64,000 nucleotides of DNA, from positions 1,736,001-1,800,000 of the forward strand of contig CP102405.1 in assembly GCA_024628785.1 (NCBI GenBank). The letters are read 5' to 3'. A program made the position numbers and the translations under genes. Below the pieces are notes generated by a model. The model was given only the letters and a program-made list of their open reading frames with translations. It had not been told where the DNA came from and ran no database searches. Positions 43,091 to 50,528 of the stretch are shown here, piece after piece (the stretch's first letter is position 1; each line of letters opens with the position of its first letter). The DNA is from Fusobacteria bacterium ZRK30. GTDB lineage: Bacteria > Fusobacteriota > Fusobacteriia > Fusobacteriales > Fusobacteriaceae.

Positions 43091-43561
43091 TTAATGATTC
43101 CTCATATACTCTTCTATCAGGCTGACCTTCTCCTCCCTACCAGGCAGTAATTTATAGATGTCATACCAGTCGGTCAGTTTAGATAGAGGAACTTTTATAT
43201 TGTCGATCTCCATAAAATCTCCAATTGAATCTTTGGTGAAATCAAATGAATGGTCTCGGTTATCAAAACAAATACATAGTCCTGCCATAACATCTATCTC
43301 TATTCCATCGATAATATATTCATAAAAATATCTGGTTTTATAGATTTTATTGGGAAGCTTTTCCTGTTTTTCGCCTATTTCGGATAAAATATTATCTAAT
43401 TTATGGATATCTTTTAATTCGACTAAAATATCGATGTCCCCGGGTCCCTGAATTATCCCATAATAATTTAACATTACCGATGCTCCTACAGCCCAGGTAA
43501 TATTTTGATCATTCAACAGTTCAGCAATTTTTTTCAAAATAAATTTCAATCTATTACTCAT
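43091..43561 (-). CDS. Nucleotidyltransferase-fold protein
   Basis: The 156-residue product has a minimal nucleotidyltransferase core: WAVGASVMLNYYGIIQGPGDIDILVEL gives the G(S/A) helix and the DxD metal motif (DID), and IIDGIEIDVMAG supplies a third acid. This resembles AbiEii/MNT-like and lincosamide-resistance-like nucleotidyltransferases. No HEPN partner gene is next to it, so an antitoxin role is not supported. Substrate unknown. GGTGGG precedes the ATG. Confidence 0.75.
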   Translation of the reverse strand: MSNRLKFILKKIAELLNDQNITWAVGASVMLNYYGIIQGPGDIDILVELKDIHKLDNILSEIGEKQEKLPNKIYKTRYFYEYIIDGIEIDVMAGLCICFDNRDHSFDFTKDSIGDFMEIDNIKVPLSKLTDWYDIYKLLPGREEKVSLIEEYMRNH

Positions 43562-43728
43562 TTCCCACCTCTAAATAAAGTTATATAGTAGATTTATTAT
43601 AACTTTATTCTATTTTAAAATGCAATGAAATAAATAAAAAGTTATAAATTAAAATTTAAAGTGTCCCCGTAAGATAATATGTAAATTGAAACAGTGAGTT
43701 GATATTTCACAGTAGTATACCAAATAAA

Positions 43729-43752
43729 AAGGCTCTCGAAAGAGCCTTAACT
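43729..43752 (-). terminator. Terminator after the 110-aa membrane gene
   Basis: AAGGCTCT-TTC-GAGAGCCTT on the minus strand followed by TTTATTT. It is about 100 bases past the stop codon. Confidence 0.75.
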
Positions 43753-43853
43753 TTATTTTTTTATTGCTCTTTAAAATTAAAGTTATAAAAAAATTTAGAA
43801 CTTAATTGAAATGTATTTATAATTTTTTTATGTAGAATGACTATTCCAGACTA

Positions 43854-44186
43854 TCAACTTATCGTGACTTTTTTTAAACTATAAAAACTTACTATAAGTA
43901 TTAATAAACTGATCATCCCTAAGGTATGTAATATTTTCTCCAAGGAACCTTCACTAAAACCATCCATTCCAATGATACACCCTGTTAAAAAATTACTATA
44001 TAAACCTCTCTTTTTTTTCCCAATTTTATTCAATAAATAAAGTATATACGTTCCAAGAGCGATCATTAAAAATGTGACAATATCATAACTTTTAGGAATA
44101 ATTCCAAATTTTATCCCTTTATATAGTGCAAATATTTTCAATAAAACCAATAATAGTAAAGAACACCAGATCATTTTCTTTTTCAT
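43854..44186 (-). CDS. Small membrane protein, 110 aa
   Basis: No family recognised. Three hydrophobic segments are visible: MIWCSLLLLVLLKIFALY, SYDIVTFLMIALGTYILYLL and LGMISLLILIVSFYSL, with a basic KIGKKKRG loop after the second. GGAG lies before the ATG. Monocistronic by its surroundings. Confidence 0.65.
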   Translation of the reverse strand: MKKKMIWCSLLLLVLLKIFALYKGIKFGIIPKSYDIVTFLMIALGTYILYLLNKIGKKKRGLYSNFLTGCIIGMDGFSEGSLEKILHTLGMISLLILIVSFYSLKKVTIS

Positions 44187-44352
44187 ATTTTCTCCTTTTT
44201 TAATTAATTTTTAAGTTTTACTCAAGGTTAATATTATCTTTTAATTTTTAAGAAGTCAATTTTTAAATAAAAAAAAATAAGGATCTTACTTTTATCCTTG
44301 TAAAAAATAGATTCCTTTATCTCCCTGCCTTTTAAAGATATTAAGATAAAAC

Positions 44353-44381
44353 TTTACTTTTTGTAACGATTATGATACTAT
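44353..44381 (+). promoter_or_regulatory. Possible promoter of the cold-shock gene
   Basis: TTTACT-17-TACTAT about 120 bases before the start codon. This would give a long 5' leader, as cold-shock genes often have; boxes are weak. Confidence 0.4.
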
Positions 44382-44503
44382 TTAATAGTAACAGAGAGTA
44401 AGACAAGAGCTTCATTAGTTAAGAAACCCTTGAAATGGGTCAGAGTTATATGAATTTTCAAGAAAAACTTATCTGTATTAAAATTTTACGGAGGAATATA
44501 TAT

Positions 44504-44704
44504 ATGTTAAAAGGAACAGTTAAATGGTTTAACGACGAGAAAGGATTTGGATTTATTTCAGCAGAAGACGGGAACGATTACTTCGCACATTTTTCACAGA
44601 TCAAAAAAGAAGGATTTAAAACTTTAAACGAGGGAGCGGAAGTAACTTTCGAAATTACTCAAAGTGATAAAGGCCCTCAAGCTTCAAACATAGAAACTGT
44701 ATAA
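44504..44704 (+). CDS. Cold-shock domain protein (CspA family)
   Basis: The start is ATG 44504 ([10 protein letters not shown]) after GGAGG; a longer in-frame extension upstream has no sense as a Csp. The 66-residue OB fold has both RNA-binding motifs: [11 protein letters not shown] (RNP1) and DYFAHFSQI (RNP2). It binds single-stranded RNA/DNA and prevents secondary structure. Flanked by a long leader and a strong terminator, as a monocistronic gene. Confidence 0.96.
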   Translation: MLKGTVKWFNDEKGFGFISAEDGNDYFAHFSQIKKEGFKTLNEGAEVTFEITQSDKGPQASNIETV

Positions 44705-44726
44705 TTATGTAAAATTTTAAATATTA

Positions 44727-44757
44727 AAAGAGGTTGAAGTTTCAACCTCTTTTTTAT
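44727..44757. terminator. Terminator after the cold-shock gene
   Basis: AAAGAGGTTGAA / TTCAACCTCTTTTTT, shared with the convergent GNAT gene. Confidence 0.9.
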
Positions 44758-44780
44758 TTGCTGTTTTTAGATATTAAATG

Positions 44781-45344
44781 CTACTCTTCAACCCAATATT
44801 CCATTTTGTTCATAGTATTAGCGCAAATTACCCTACCTGGATTTTGCTTGATTTCTTCCATTGACATTAACGGCATATACATCCACGCATCATAGTGTTC
44901 TTCCGGGATATCATAAGTTGGTTTATACCCTATCTCTTTTATGGCATTTTTTATAAATCCGTATCTAGGGTAAAAATCTAAATGTCCTAAAACAAAAACA
45001 ATATCTGTTTTTAGTTCTTTTAATCTTTTTATCCCTTCATCTATAAGTTTTCCGCCAATTCCTAATTTTTGGTATTCCTTAATAATTCCCATAGGTGCCA
45101 GAATATAAGTCGATAAGTTATTTTTATCATTCTCTATTTTAGATTTTGAAAAAATTATATGCCCAACAGGTTTCTCATCAACAAATGCAAGCAATGATAT
45201 TATAGGTTTTGCAGTTTCATCCTCTAAAAGGTCGGTAACTAAAGTTACTATCTCCTCTTCCCCATAATTCTCAAATGCATCTCTATTAACCTTTATTATA
45301 TCCTCATAATCAAATTTAGTTGTTTCTCTAATTTCTATATTCAA
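44781..45344 (-). CDS. GNAT N-acetyltransferase (YhbS-like)
   Basis: The 187-residue product has the YhbS-type GNAT core: LSTYILAPMGIIKEYQKLGIGGKLIDEGIKRLKE with the acetyl-CoA loop, and VFVLGHLDFYPRYGFIKNA, where LGHxxYYPRFGF is the usual signature. GGAGAAC precedes the start, which may be the TTG (written here as Met) at 45344. Substrate unknown. A 13-codon ORF (MFVLRSNFGERNR, 45411-45370) with GGAG upstream lies just before it and may be a leader or chance. Confidence 0.86.
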   Translation of the reverse strand: MNIEIRETTKFDYEDIIKVNRDAFENYGEEEIVTLVTDLLEDETAKPIISLLAFVDEKPVGHIIFSKSKIENDKNNLSTYILAPMGIIKEYQKLGIGGKLIDEGIKRLKELKTDIVFVLGHLDFYPRYGFIKNAIKEIGYKPTYDIPEEHYDAWMYMPLMSMEEIKQNPGRVICANTMNKMEYWVEE

Positions 45345-45580
45345 TTTAGTTCTCCTTTAATTCTTATTTTTATCTGTTTCTTTCTCCAAAATTACTTCTT
45401 AATACAAACATAGTTCCACTCCTTGAATTCACCAAGTCCCTTAAAATATAGTCAGACCCTGTAATTCTTACGATTTATTTAAAGTACTCTATAAAGCTAC
45501 TTTATAGGGACATAATAACATAGTTATGTCAAAAAATAAATTACTTTTTTCCTGTTAAAACTGCATCTAAATTTTACTCT

Positions 45581-46783
45581 CTAGAACCCTAAAATATAGA
45601 GTATAGATCCCACTATTAAAGCTGGAATCACATTATAAAATGTAGTTATAATGGCAGATTTCCGGTCGATAGCCAATAATGGAAAAAGTGCATCCCCATC
45701 ATTACATATGGCATTGGCCATAAGAGCAGAAAATGGTATAACTCCGTTTATAAAAAGTGTCGTTAATATAACCTGTGGACCGCATCCTGGAATTATACCT
45801 ATGAGAACAGCTGCAAGGATAACTATAAAACCTGGCTGGCTCATAAAATTGGTAACAACAGTTTCCCCTCCTACAGATGCAACCAAAACTTCATAGGAAA
45901 AAAGGGCTATAAATACCCACATAATAACAAAAGCTGTTTCTTCTGCATTGTGTATAAGTGTTTCTTTGAAAGAATTCATCTTACTCTCTACTTCAGCATG
46001 ATTTTCATCGGATATGATTTTTTTACTGATAATAGTATAGATCACTGAGAATATAGTCCCTATAAAACCTAAAACACTTAAATCCTTTATAAAAAAAATG
46101 GTATCTACATCTTTTTGCAATAGGTTTAAAACTGCCAGGGGAAATGAAAAAATAATTAAAGTCCAAAAGATTTTATATCCCAGAGTATGTCTGAATTTAT
46201 GAAAGGTTCCTTCCATACTCTTCCCGTGATGAAGAGCTATATCTACAGCATCTCCCTCTTCATGGCCCAGATGTTTGAATGTATAAATTTTATTTTCTGC
46301 ATTTAATTCAAATTCTGTCGGTTCCTTTCTAAACATCTTATGTTCTTTTTCCAGTTCATATTTTGTCTTGGGTTTTTTAAGTATATTTTTCCCTATCCCA
46401 AAATAATCAATAATATAACCTGTTACTATAGCCACTATAAATGAAATTATAGATACAGCAGCAAATATTTTAGGAGACTTTACCAACAATAAAAAAGCTG
46501 CATCTCCCATTGTAGCTATAAGGGTCGCCACTATAGTTCCAAAAGTTACCTTTCCTAAGTGGTAGAGAGGCATGACCATTATAGCTCCTCCACACCCTGG
46601 TGTCATCCCCAGAAAAGCTCCTAAAAGTACCTGAACTTTTTTATTTTTTTCCATTTTATCGATGAGTCTGCCCTCGGTTTTGAAATTAATATAGCCTAAA
46701 ATTAACAGAGGTATTGCTACAAATGTCCCAACCTCTATAAATGAACCTACTGCTGTTTCATAAAATATATTTTTTATATTCAT
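45581..46783 (-). CDS. Putative 10-TM heavy-metal (manganese) exporter, PF11449-like
   Basis: The 400-residue protein has two homologous halves, each with a Pro-Gly-Cys-Gly signature: GAFLGMTPGCGGAIMVMPLY near residue 52 and IGIIPGCGPQVILTTLF near 335. About ten membrane helices are visible, with a hydrophilic central loop (about 135-205) rich in Glu and His (FKHLGHEEGDAVDIALHHGKS). This is the ArsP_2-type family often annotated as a putative manganese transporter; the transported ion is not proven. ATG 46783 is chosen because AAAGGAG lies before it. Confidence 0.82.
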   Translation of the reverse strand: MNIKNIFYETAVGSFIEVGTFVAIPLLILGYINFKTEGRLIDKMEKNKKVQVLLGAFLGMTPGCGGAIMVMPLYHLGKVTFGTIVATLIATMGDAAFLLLVKSPKIFAAVSIISFIVAIVTGYIIDYFGIGKNILKKPKTKYELEKEHKMFRKEPTEFELNAENKIYTFKHLGHEEGDAVDIALHHGKSMEGTFHKFRHTLGYKIFWTLIIFSFPLAVLNLLQKDVDTIFFIKDLSVLGFIGTIFSVIYTIISKKIISDENHAEVESKMNSFKETLIHNAEETAFVIMWVFIALFSYEVLVASVGGETVVTNFMSQPGFIVILAAVLIGIIPGCGPQVILTTLFINGVIPFSALMANAICNDGDALFPLLAIDRKSAIITTFYNVIPALIVGSILYILGF

Positions 46784-47041
46784 AATTTTACTCCTTTTTT
46801 TATTTATTAATATCTTTAAAAGATATTGCTCAACATAGATTACCACTTTTGAAAAATATTGTAAATATTTTTCTTTCCAATTATTTGATCCTCAAATTAA
46901 TTTGTTTTTTTAAAATAAAAATCTACTATTCCTTACATTAAATTTTATTGCTTTTTATTGATATTGTGGTATATATGATACTAACTTAAAATAGGAACTT
47001 ATTTTATTAAAACCAAAATCAAAATAATACTAGGAGAAATT

Positions 47042-48658
47042 ATGTACTCACTATTAAAAAAATCAAAGCTGAGATGGAGCCAATCTTTATTTTTTACGAT
47101 CATTGAGGCTTTATCTTATATGATCATCCCATTAGTTCAAAAAAATATATTAGATGACATTGTAAATAAAGATTATTCTAAAATAAACAGGTTAATACTC
47201 TATATGTTAGGTCTATATTTTTTACACTATGTATTCCAAATAATAAGGTCTTATTACGATGCTTCACTTTCTACAACTATTAAAACAGAATTTCAAAAAG
47301 ATGTTTATAATAAAATGTTAAATTCCAACCTGTCAAATATAACAAAAAATAAAGTAGGAAAACTGATGACAATTATGGAGAGTGACATCACCACAGTGTC
47401 TACATTTCTAAGTTCTACTTTAAAATTATTCACTTATAATATAATAATAATAATATTTCTATTGATAACAATGTTTAAACTCTCTGTGGAAATAACCGGT
47501 ATAATAGTTTTTTTATTTTTATTGATCTATTACTTTAATACTTTTCATAACAAAAAATATAAAAAATATAAAGTTCAAATTTTAAAAAATAAAGAAAGAT
47601 TTATGGAATTATTAAATCAATCGATATTATCATTAAAGTTAATAAAATCTAATAACTTAAAAAAATATTTTTCAAAAAAATTAATAGATATAACAGAAGC
47701 AGAAAAAGAAATAAATGTTAAATCAATCGTGTTTTCAAATCTATTAGGAGCATTGACTAAATACACCTTAACAGGTGGAAGAGTAGTCATATTTTTTATA
47801 GGTATTTTAGAAATTAAATCTGGAAAATTAACAATTGGAAGTTTATTAGCTCTCCTCAGTTATTATGAATTTATGTATAACCCTGTATTGCAATTTCGAA
47901 AATTTTTAGAAGATCGAGTAAAAACAGAAGAATCCTATAAAAGAATAGAGGATATATTCATTAAAGATAAAAATTACTTTAGATCTATTGAAACTTTGGA
48001 GATGTTTAGATCTTTAGAATTTAAAAAAATTAATTTTTCATACGGCACTAAAATTGTATATAAAGATTTTTCCTATAAAATAAATCATGGTGACAAGATA
48101 GCTATTGTAGGAGGAAATGGAAGAGGCAAAAGTACCCTGATTAATATTATTACAGGAATAGAAAAAATAGACTTAGGAGAGATCCTCTTAAACAACAGGA
48201 ATTTTTATGACATAAATATAGAAGATTATAGAGATAAAATTTCAATCCTTTTCCAAGAGAATAATTTATTTGATTTTAGTATAGAGGAAAATTTAAGATT
48301 AGGAAATGATGATGTAGATATTAATGATATAATAGACATCTGTAAAAAATTAAATATTCATAATTTAATTTCTTCTCTCCCTATGGGTTATCAGACTAGA
48401 TTAAGCCATCTAGGTTCTAATTTTTCAGGGGGCGAAAAGAGAAAGATGCTTTTAGCCAGAACATTTTTAAAAAATTCTGATGTTTATATCTTTGATGAGC
48501 TAACGAGTAATTTAGATGAAGAATCACAAATAAGGATATTAGATTTAGTATTAGATTTATTTAAAGATAAAACTATATTATTTATTACCCATAGTAAATA
48601 TGAGATCTCAAAATTTGATAAAGTTCTTAACCTAAACAAGTATTCTAATTTAGAATAA
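47042..48658 (+). CDS. ABC exporter, fused membrane and ATPase domains
   Basis: The 538-residue half-transporter has six membrane helices in about the first 290 residues and an ATPase domain with Walker A GGNGRGKST, Q-loop ILFQENNLF, signature FSGGEKRKM, Walker B VYIFDELTSNLD and H-loop ITHSKYE. It should work as a homodimer exporting a peptide, lipid or drug. The ATPase signature FSGGE is slightly unusual for LSGGQ. No peptidase C39 domain or precursor peptide gene is visible. The next genes are a GNAT and an arginyl-tRNA synthetase. A very strong terminator separates them. Confidence 0.92.
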   Translation: MYSLLKKSKLRWSQSLFFTIIEALSYMIIPLVQKNILDDIVNKDYSKINRLILYMLGLYFLHYVFQIIRSYYDASLSTTIKTEFQKDVYNKMLNSNLSNITKNKVGKLMTIMESDITTVSTFLSSTLKLFTYNIIIIIFLLITMFKLSVEITGIIVFLFLLIYYFNTFHNKKYKKYKVQILKNKERFMELLNQSILSLKLIKSNNLKKYFSKKLIDITEAEKEINVKSIVFSNLLGALTKYTLTGGRVVIFFIGILEIKSGKLTIGSLLALLSYYEFMYNPVLQFRKFLEDRVKTEESYKRIEDIFIKDKNYFRSIETLEMFRSLEFKKINFSYGTKIVYKDFSYKINHGDKIAIVGGNGRGKSTLINIITGIEKIDLGEILLNNRNFYDINIEDYRDKISILFQENNLFDFSIEENLRLGNDDVDINDIIDICKKLNIHNLISSLPMGYQTRLSHLGSNFSGGEKRKMLLARTFLKNSDVYIFDELTSNLDEESQIRILDLVLDLFKDKTILFITHSKYEISKFDKVLNLNKYSNLE

Positions 48659-48750
48659 TAAAAATGAGGTATTTCGTTAAAAATCCCATTTTTTTTATTA
48701 AAATATTAATATAATTCTTTAGTGATTTACCAGATACTTCAAAAAAAAAC

Positions 48751-48797
48751 CAGGGTAAAAAAGATATATATATCTTTTTTACCCTGGGGTTTTTCTT
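48751..48797. terminator. Very long perfect terminator
   Basis: CCAGGGTAAAAAAGATATA pairs completely with TATATCTTTTTTACCCTGG; T runs in both directions. About 95 bases after the ABC gene. Confidence 0.92.
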
Positions 48798-48921
48798 TAA
48801 CATACCCTTAACTTTCTCTATGACGTTTTACTATCTCTTTCACTTTCCGGATTAATTTTATTGAAGTAAATCATAAAAATTAATTTTAGAATATTCTCAA
48901 TGTTTCCATTAAATTTTAGGT

Positions 48922-48950
48922 TAGACAATAAAAATTAAAGATGCTACAAT
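48922..48950 (+). promoter_or_regulatory. Promoter of the GNAT leader
   Basis: TAGACA (48922-48927) and TACAAT (48945-48950), spacer 17. Confidence 0.65.
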
Positions 48951-48982
48951 CTAAAATATAAATAAAAAAGGAGGCGATAATA

Positions 48983-49015
48983 ATGAAAAATTTAAGAGGT
49001 AGTAAAACAATTTAA
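48983..49015 (+). CDS. Ten-codon ORF (leader peptide or argS relic)
   Basis: AAGGAGG precedes ATG and MKNLRGSKTI follows, then TAA. It lies downstream of a promoter and upstream of the terminator and GNAT gene, so it could be a leader peptide, although it has only one Arg codon. Its start (AAAAAGGAGG, then ATGAAAAATTTAA) resembles the argS start region at 50513-50540 (AAAAAGGAGG, then ATTAAAACTTTAA), so it may instead be the remnant 5' end of a lost argS copy. Confidence 0.45.
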   Translation: MKNLRGSKTI

Positions 49016-49158
49016 TAAAAAGAGGATGTTTGGTAATATAATTATAGAACTATAAATTACTTATGGTATTTTTAGTATTTAAATTTATTGTTATTTATTC
49101 AAAACAACTCTTTCCCAAGAGTTTAGGTTTGTATCAATGGCTATTAGTTTAAGTAAAT

Positions 49159-49195
49159 TAAAGTCTATTTAGGATATTCCTAGATAGGCTTTTTT
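49159..49195 (+). terminator. Terminator/attenuator upstream of the GNAT gene
   Basis: AAAGTCTATTTAGG / CCTAGATAGGCTTTTTT. About 90 bases before the GNAT start and about 210 bases after its promoter. Sequence here and downstream nearly repeats 52275-52385 (after argS). Confidence 0.8.
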
Positions 49196-49281
49196 GATAC
49201 AATTTATTACCTTGGAGATTATACAAAGGAGGTATAACAGGAAAATTATTATAAATACTTTATTCATTGAGGAGATGAAAT

Positions 49282-49746
49282 ATGGAAATAAAAAAAATAA
49301 AAAAAGAGACACTAAAAGATTATTTGGGGTTAAAAAAAATTATAGTTGATTATTTTAAATATCTATACCGTGAAGATATCCAAGCAGGAAAAAAATATAA
49401 TTTAGAGGATCATGGAGAATATGTCATATCTTTAGTTACTGGAGACAATAATACAAATATGATGATTGCTTTAGAAAAAGATGTTATTCTGGGATTTATT
49501 ATGTATGATAAATACAATTTTAAAAATATAGTTCATGGAAGAATTTGTGAATTATATGTTGATCCAAATGCCAGAAATATTGATATTGGAACAAGGTTGG
49601 TTTTCCTGGCAGAAGAGGTATTAGCTACAAAATCCTATTATATTACTGCTGATAAGGATGCTGTAAATTTTTGGAAGAAAAACGGATACCACCATATTAA
49701 GGAAACTGCCAATAATGGTTGCGGTATTTTTATTAAAAATTTATGA
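49282..49746 (+). CDS. GNAT N-acetyltransferase
   Basis: The 154-residue product is a minimal GNAT: GFIMYDKYNFKNIVHGRICELYVDPNARNIDIGTRLVFLAEEVL holds motif A with an unusual R-N-I-D-I-G-T-R loop, and FWKKNGYHHIKE ends the fold. GAGGAG precedes the ATG. Substrate unknown. Its leader has a terminator, and argS-related debris lies on both sides: the terminator block on the left, and a 22-base exact match to the inside of argS at 49762-49783 on the right. It therefore seems to sit where an argS copy once was, or to have been inserted there. Confidence 0.83.
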   Translation: MEIKKIKKETLKDYLGLKKIIVDYFKYLYREDIQAGKKYNLEDHGEYVISLVTGDNNTNMMIALEKDVILGFIMYDKYNFKNIVHGRICELYVDPNARNIDIGTRLVFLAEEVLATKSYYITADKDAVNFWKKNGYHHIKETANNGCGIFIKNL

Positions 49747-49898
49747 ACTTAATGATAACAAGAACAAGTTTTTAGATGTGCATTAAGAGGGGAATAAGGA
49801 GGTCTTTTCAAATTAAGAGGTCTAAAGTTTTGAAGATAAAAATCCAAAATAGGAGCAATCTTTTTGCCTTAAACATAAGTTTTAAAATTAAAAAAATA
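49747..49898 (+). repeat. Region with an argS-derived fragment
   Basis: GAACAAGTTTTTAGATGTGC followed by AT (49762-49783) is identical to codons for EQVFRCA inside argS (51590-51611). The rest of the stretch holds AGGAGG at 49798 without a usable ORF. Confidence 0.7.
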
Positions 49899-49928
49899 TT
49901 GACATAATTAAATGATATCTGATAGTAT
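49899..49928 (+). promoter_or_regulatory. Promoter of the argS leader
   Basis: TTGACA (49899-49904) and TAGTAT (49923-49928), spacer 18, about 48 bases before the first leader peptide. Confidence 0.75.
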
Positions 49929-49975
49929 TGATTCAAATAAAAAAGAGTAGAAAATTAATCTCAGGAGGATTTGTT

Positions 49976-50047
49976 ATGTTAATCAGGAGAATTAGGATGA
50001 GGAGAAGAAAACCAATAAACCCTATAATTTTAAAATGGCTTGATTAA
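49976..50047 (+). CDS. Arginine leader peptide L1 (23 aa)
   Basis: AGGAGG lies eight bases before the ATG. The peptide begins MLIRRIRMRRRK: six of residues 4-11 are Arg, encoded by AGG or AGA, followed by a neutral tail (PINPIILKWLD). This is the pattern of amino-acid attenuation leaders, where scarce charged tRNA stalls the ribosome on its codons. A short palindromic hairpin and two terminators follow, and the first long gene downstream is arginyl-tRNA synthetase, the matching target. Confidence 0.8.
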   Translation: MLIRRIRMRRRKPINPIILKWLD

Positions 50048-50072
50048 TCTAATAATTTTTTGTACAAAGATT

Positions 50073-50090
50073 TGGAAATAATTATTTCCA
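50073..50090 (+). other. Possible pause hairpin
   Basis: TGGAAATAATTATTTCCA is a perfect 18-base palindrome 25 bases after the L1 stop codon, in the place of a transcription pause hairpin of an attenuator. Confidence 0.5.
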
Positions 50091-50115
50091 GTGAATAAAA
50101 AAAGTTTATTAGCAG

Positions 50116-50146
50116 GTCAGCAATAATATTGCTGACTTTTATTTTT
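50116..50146 (+). terminator. argS leader terminator T1
   Basis: GTCAGCAAT-AAT-ATTGCTGAC, perfect 9-bp stem, followed by TTTTATTTTT. Confidence 0.85.
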
Positions 50147-50152
50147 AGAGAT

Positions 50153-50198
50153 AACCTGGTAGAAGTCCATTTTAAGTCGCTTATACCAGGTTTTTTTA
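50153..50198 (+). terminator. argS leader terminator T2
   Basis: AACCTGGTA / TACCAGGTT with a 22-base loop, followed by TTTTT. It begins only 7 bases after T1. Confidence 0.8.
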
Positions 50199-50236
50199 TT
50201 ATAAAGTTTTAAATAAATATTTTGAGGAGGACACAG

Positions 50237-50299
50237 ATGCTAAGGGAAAGTTTTAGGAAAAGTAAATTATACAATTTAATATTTTTTTATAACCGTTAA
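50237..50299 (+). CDS. Second leader peptide L2 (20 aa)
   Basis: GAGGAGG lies six bases before the ATG. The peptide starts MLRESFRKSK and ends NR; Arg codons AGG, AGG and CGT are at positions 3, 7 and 20, the last just before the stop. It is followed 20 bases later by terminator T3. A further possible ORF with paired AGG-AGA codons (GTG 50417 to TGA 50512) lies between T3 and argS, but its ribosome site is poor. Confidence 0.65.
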   Translation: MLRESFRKSKLYNLIFFYNR

Positions 50300-50318
50300 T
50301 ATTTTTGTTGATTCCCAG

Positions 50319-50351
50319 GAGTCTGCCAATTTTCGGTAGGCTCATTTTTTA
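50319..50351 (+). terminator. argS leader terminator T3
   Basis: GAGTCTGCC / GGTAGGCTC with two wobble pairs, loop about 7 bases, followed by ATTTTTT. Confidence 0.75.
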
Positions 50352-50528
50352 TACAAAAAAATAGGGTGAAACAGAGAGAAATAGAGATTTAAAGTAAAAC
50401 AATTCATAAATTGGAGGTGCAAACAGATAAACAATGTTGGAATATTAGGAGATTAAAGAACTTATACGGCATTAAAAAAATTCAGGGATTTAAGGAGACA
50501 AAAATAAATTGAAAAAGGAGGAAATACA

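Noticed and set aside
43091-43561. Type II/VII toxin-antitoxin module (MNT/HEPN)
   Set aside because: The nucleotidyltransferase fold is there but no HEPN or toxin gene adjoins it.
45651-45896. Antisense ORF inside the metal exporter gene, and similar antisense frames within cas5, the AGCS genes and the GNAT genes
   Set aside because: They mirror strong coding genes on the other strand, lack ribosome sites and have no homology I recognise.
50200-50528. T-box riboswitch upstream of argS
   Set aside because: No AGGGUGGNACCGCG-like T-box sequence or specifier loop could be found; the Arg-rich ORFs explain the region better.
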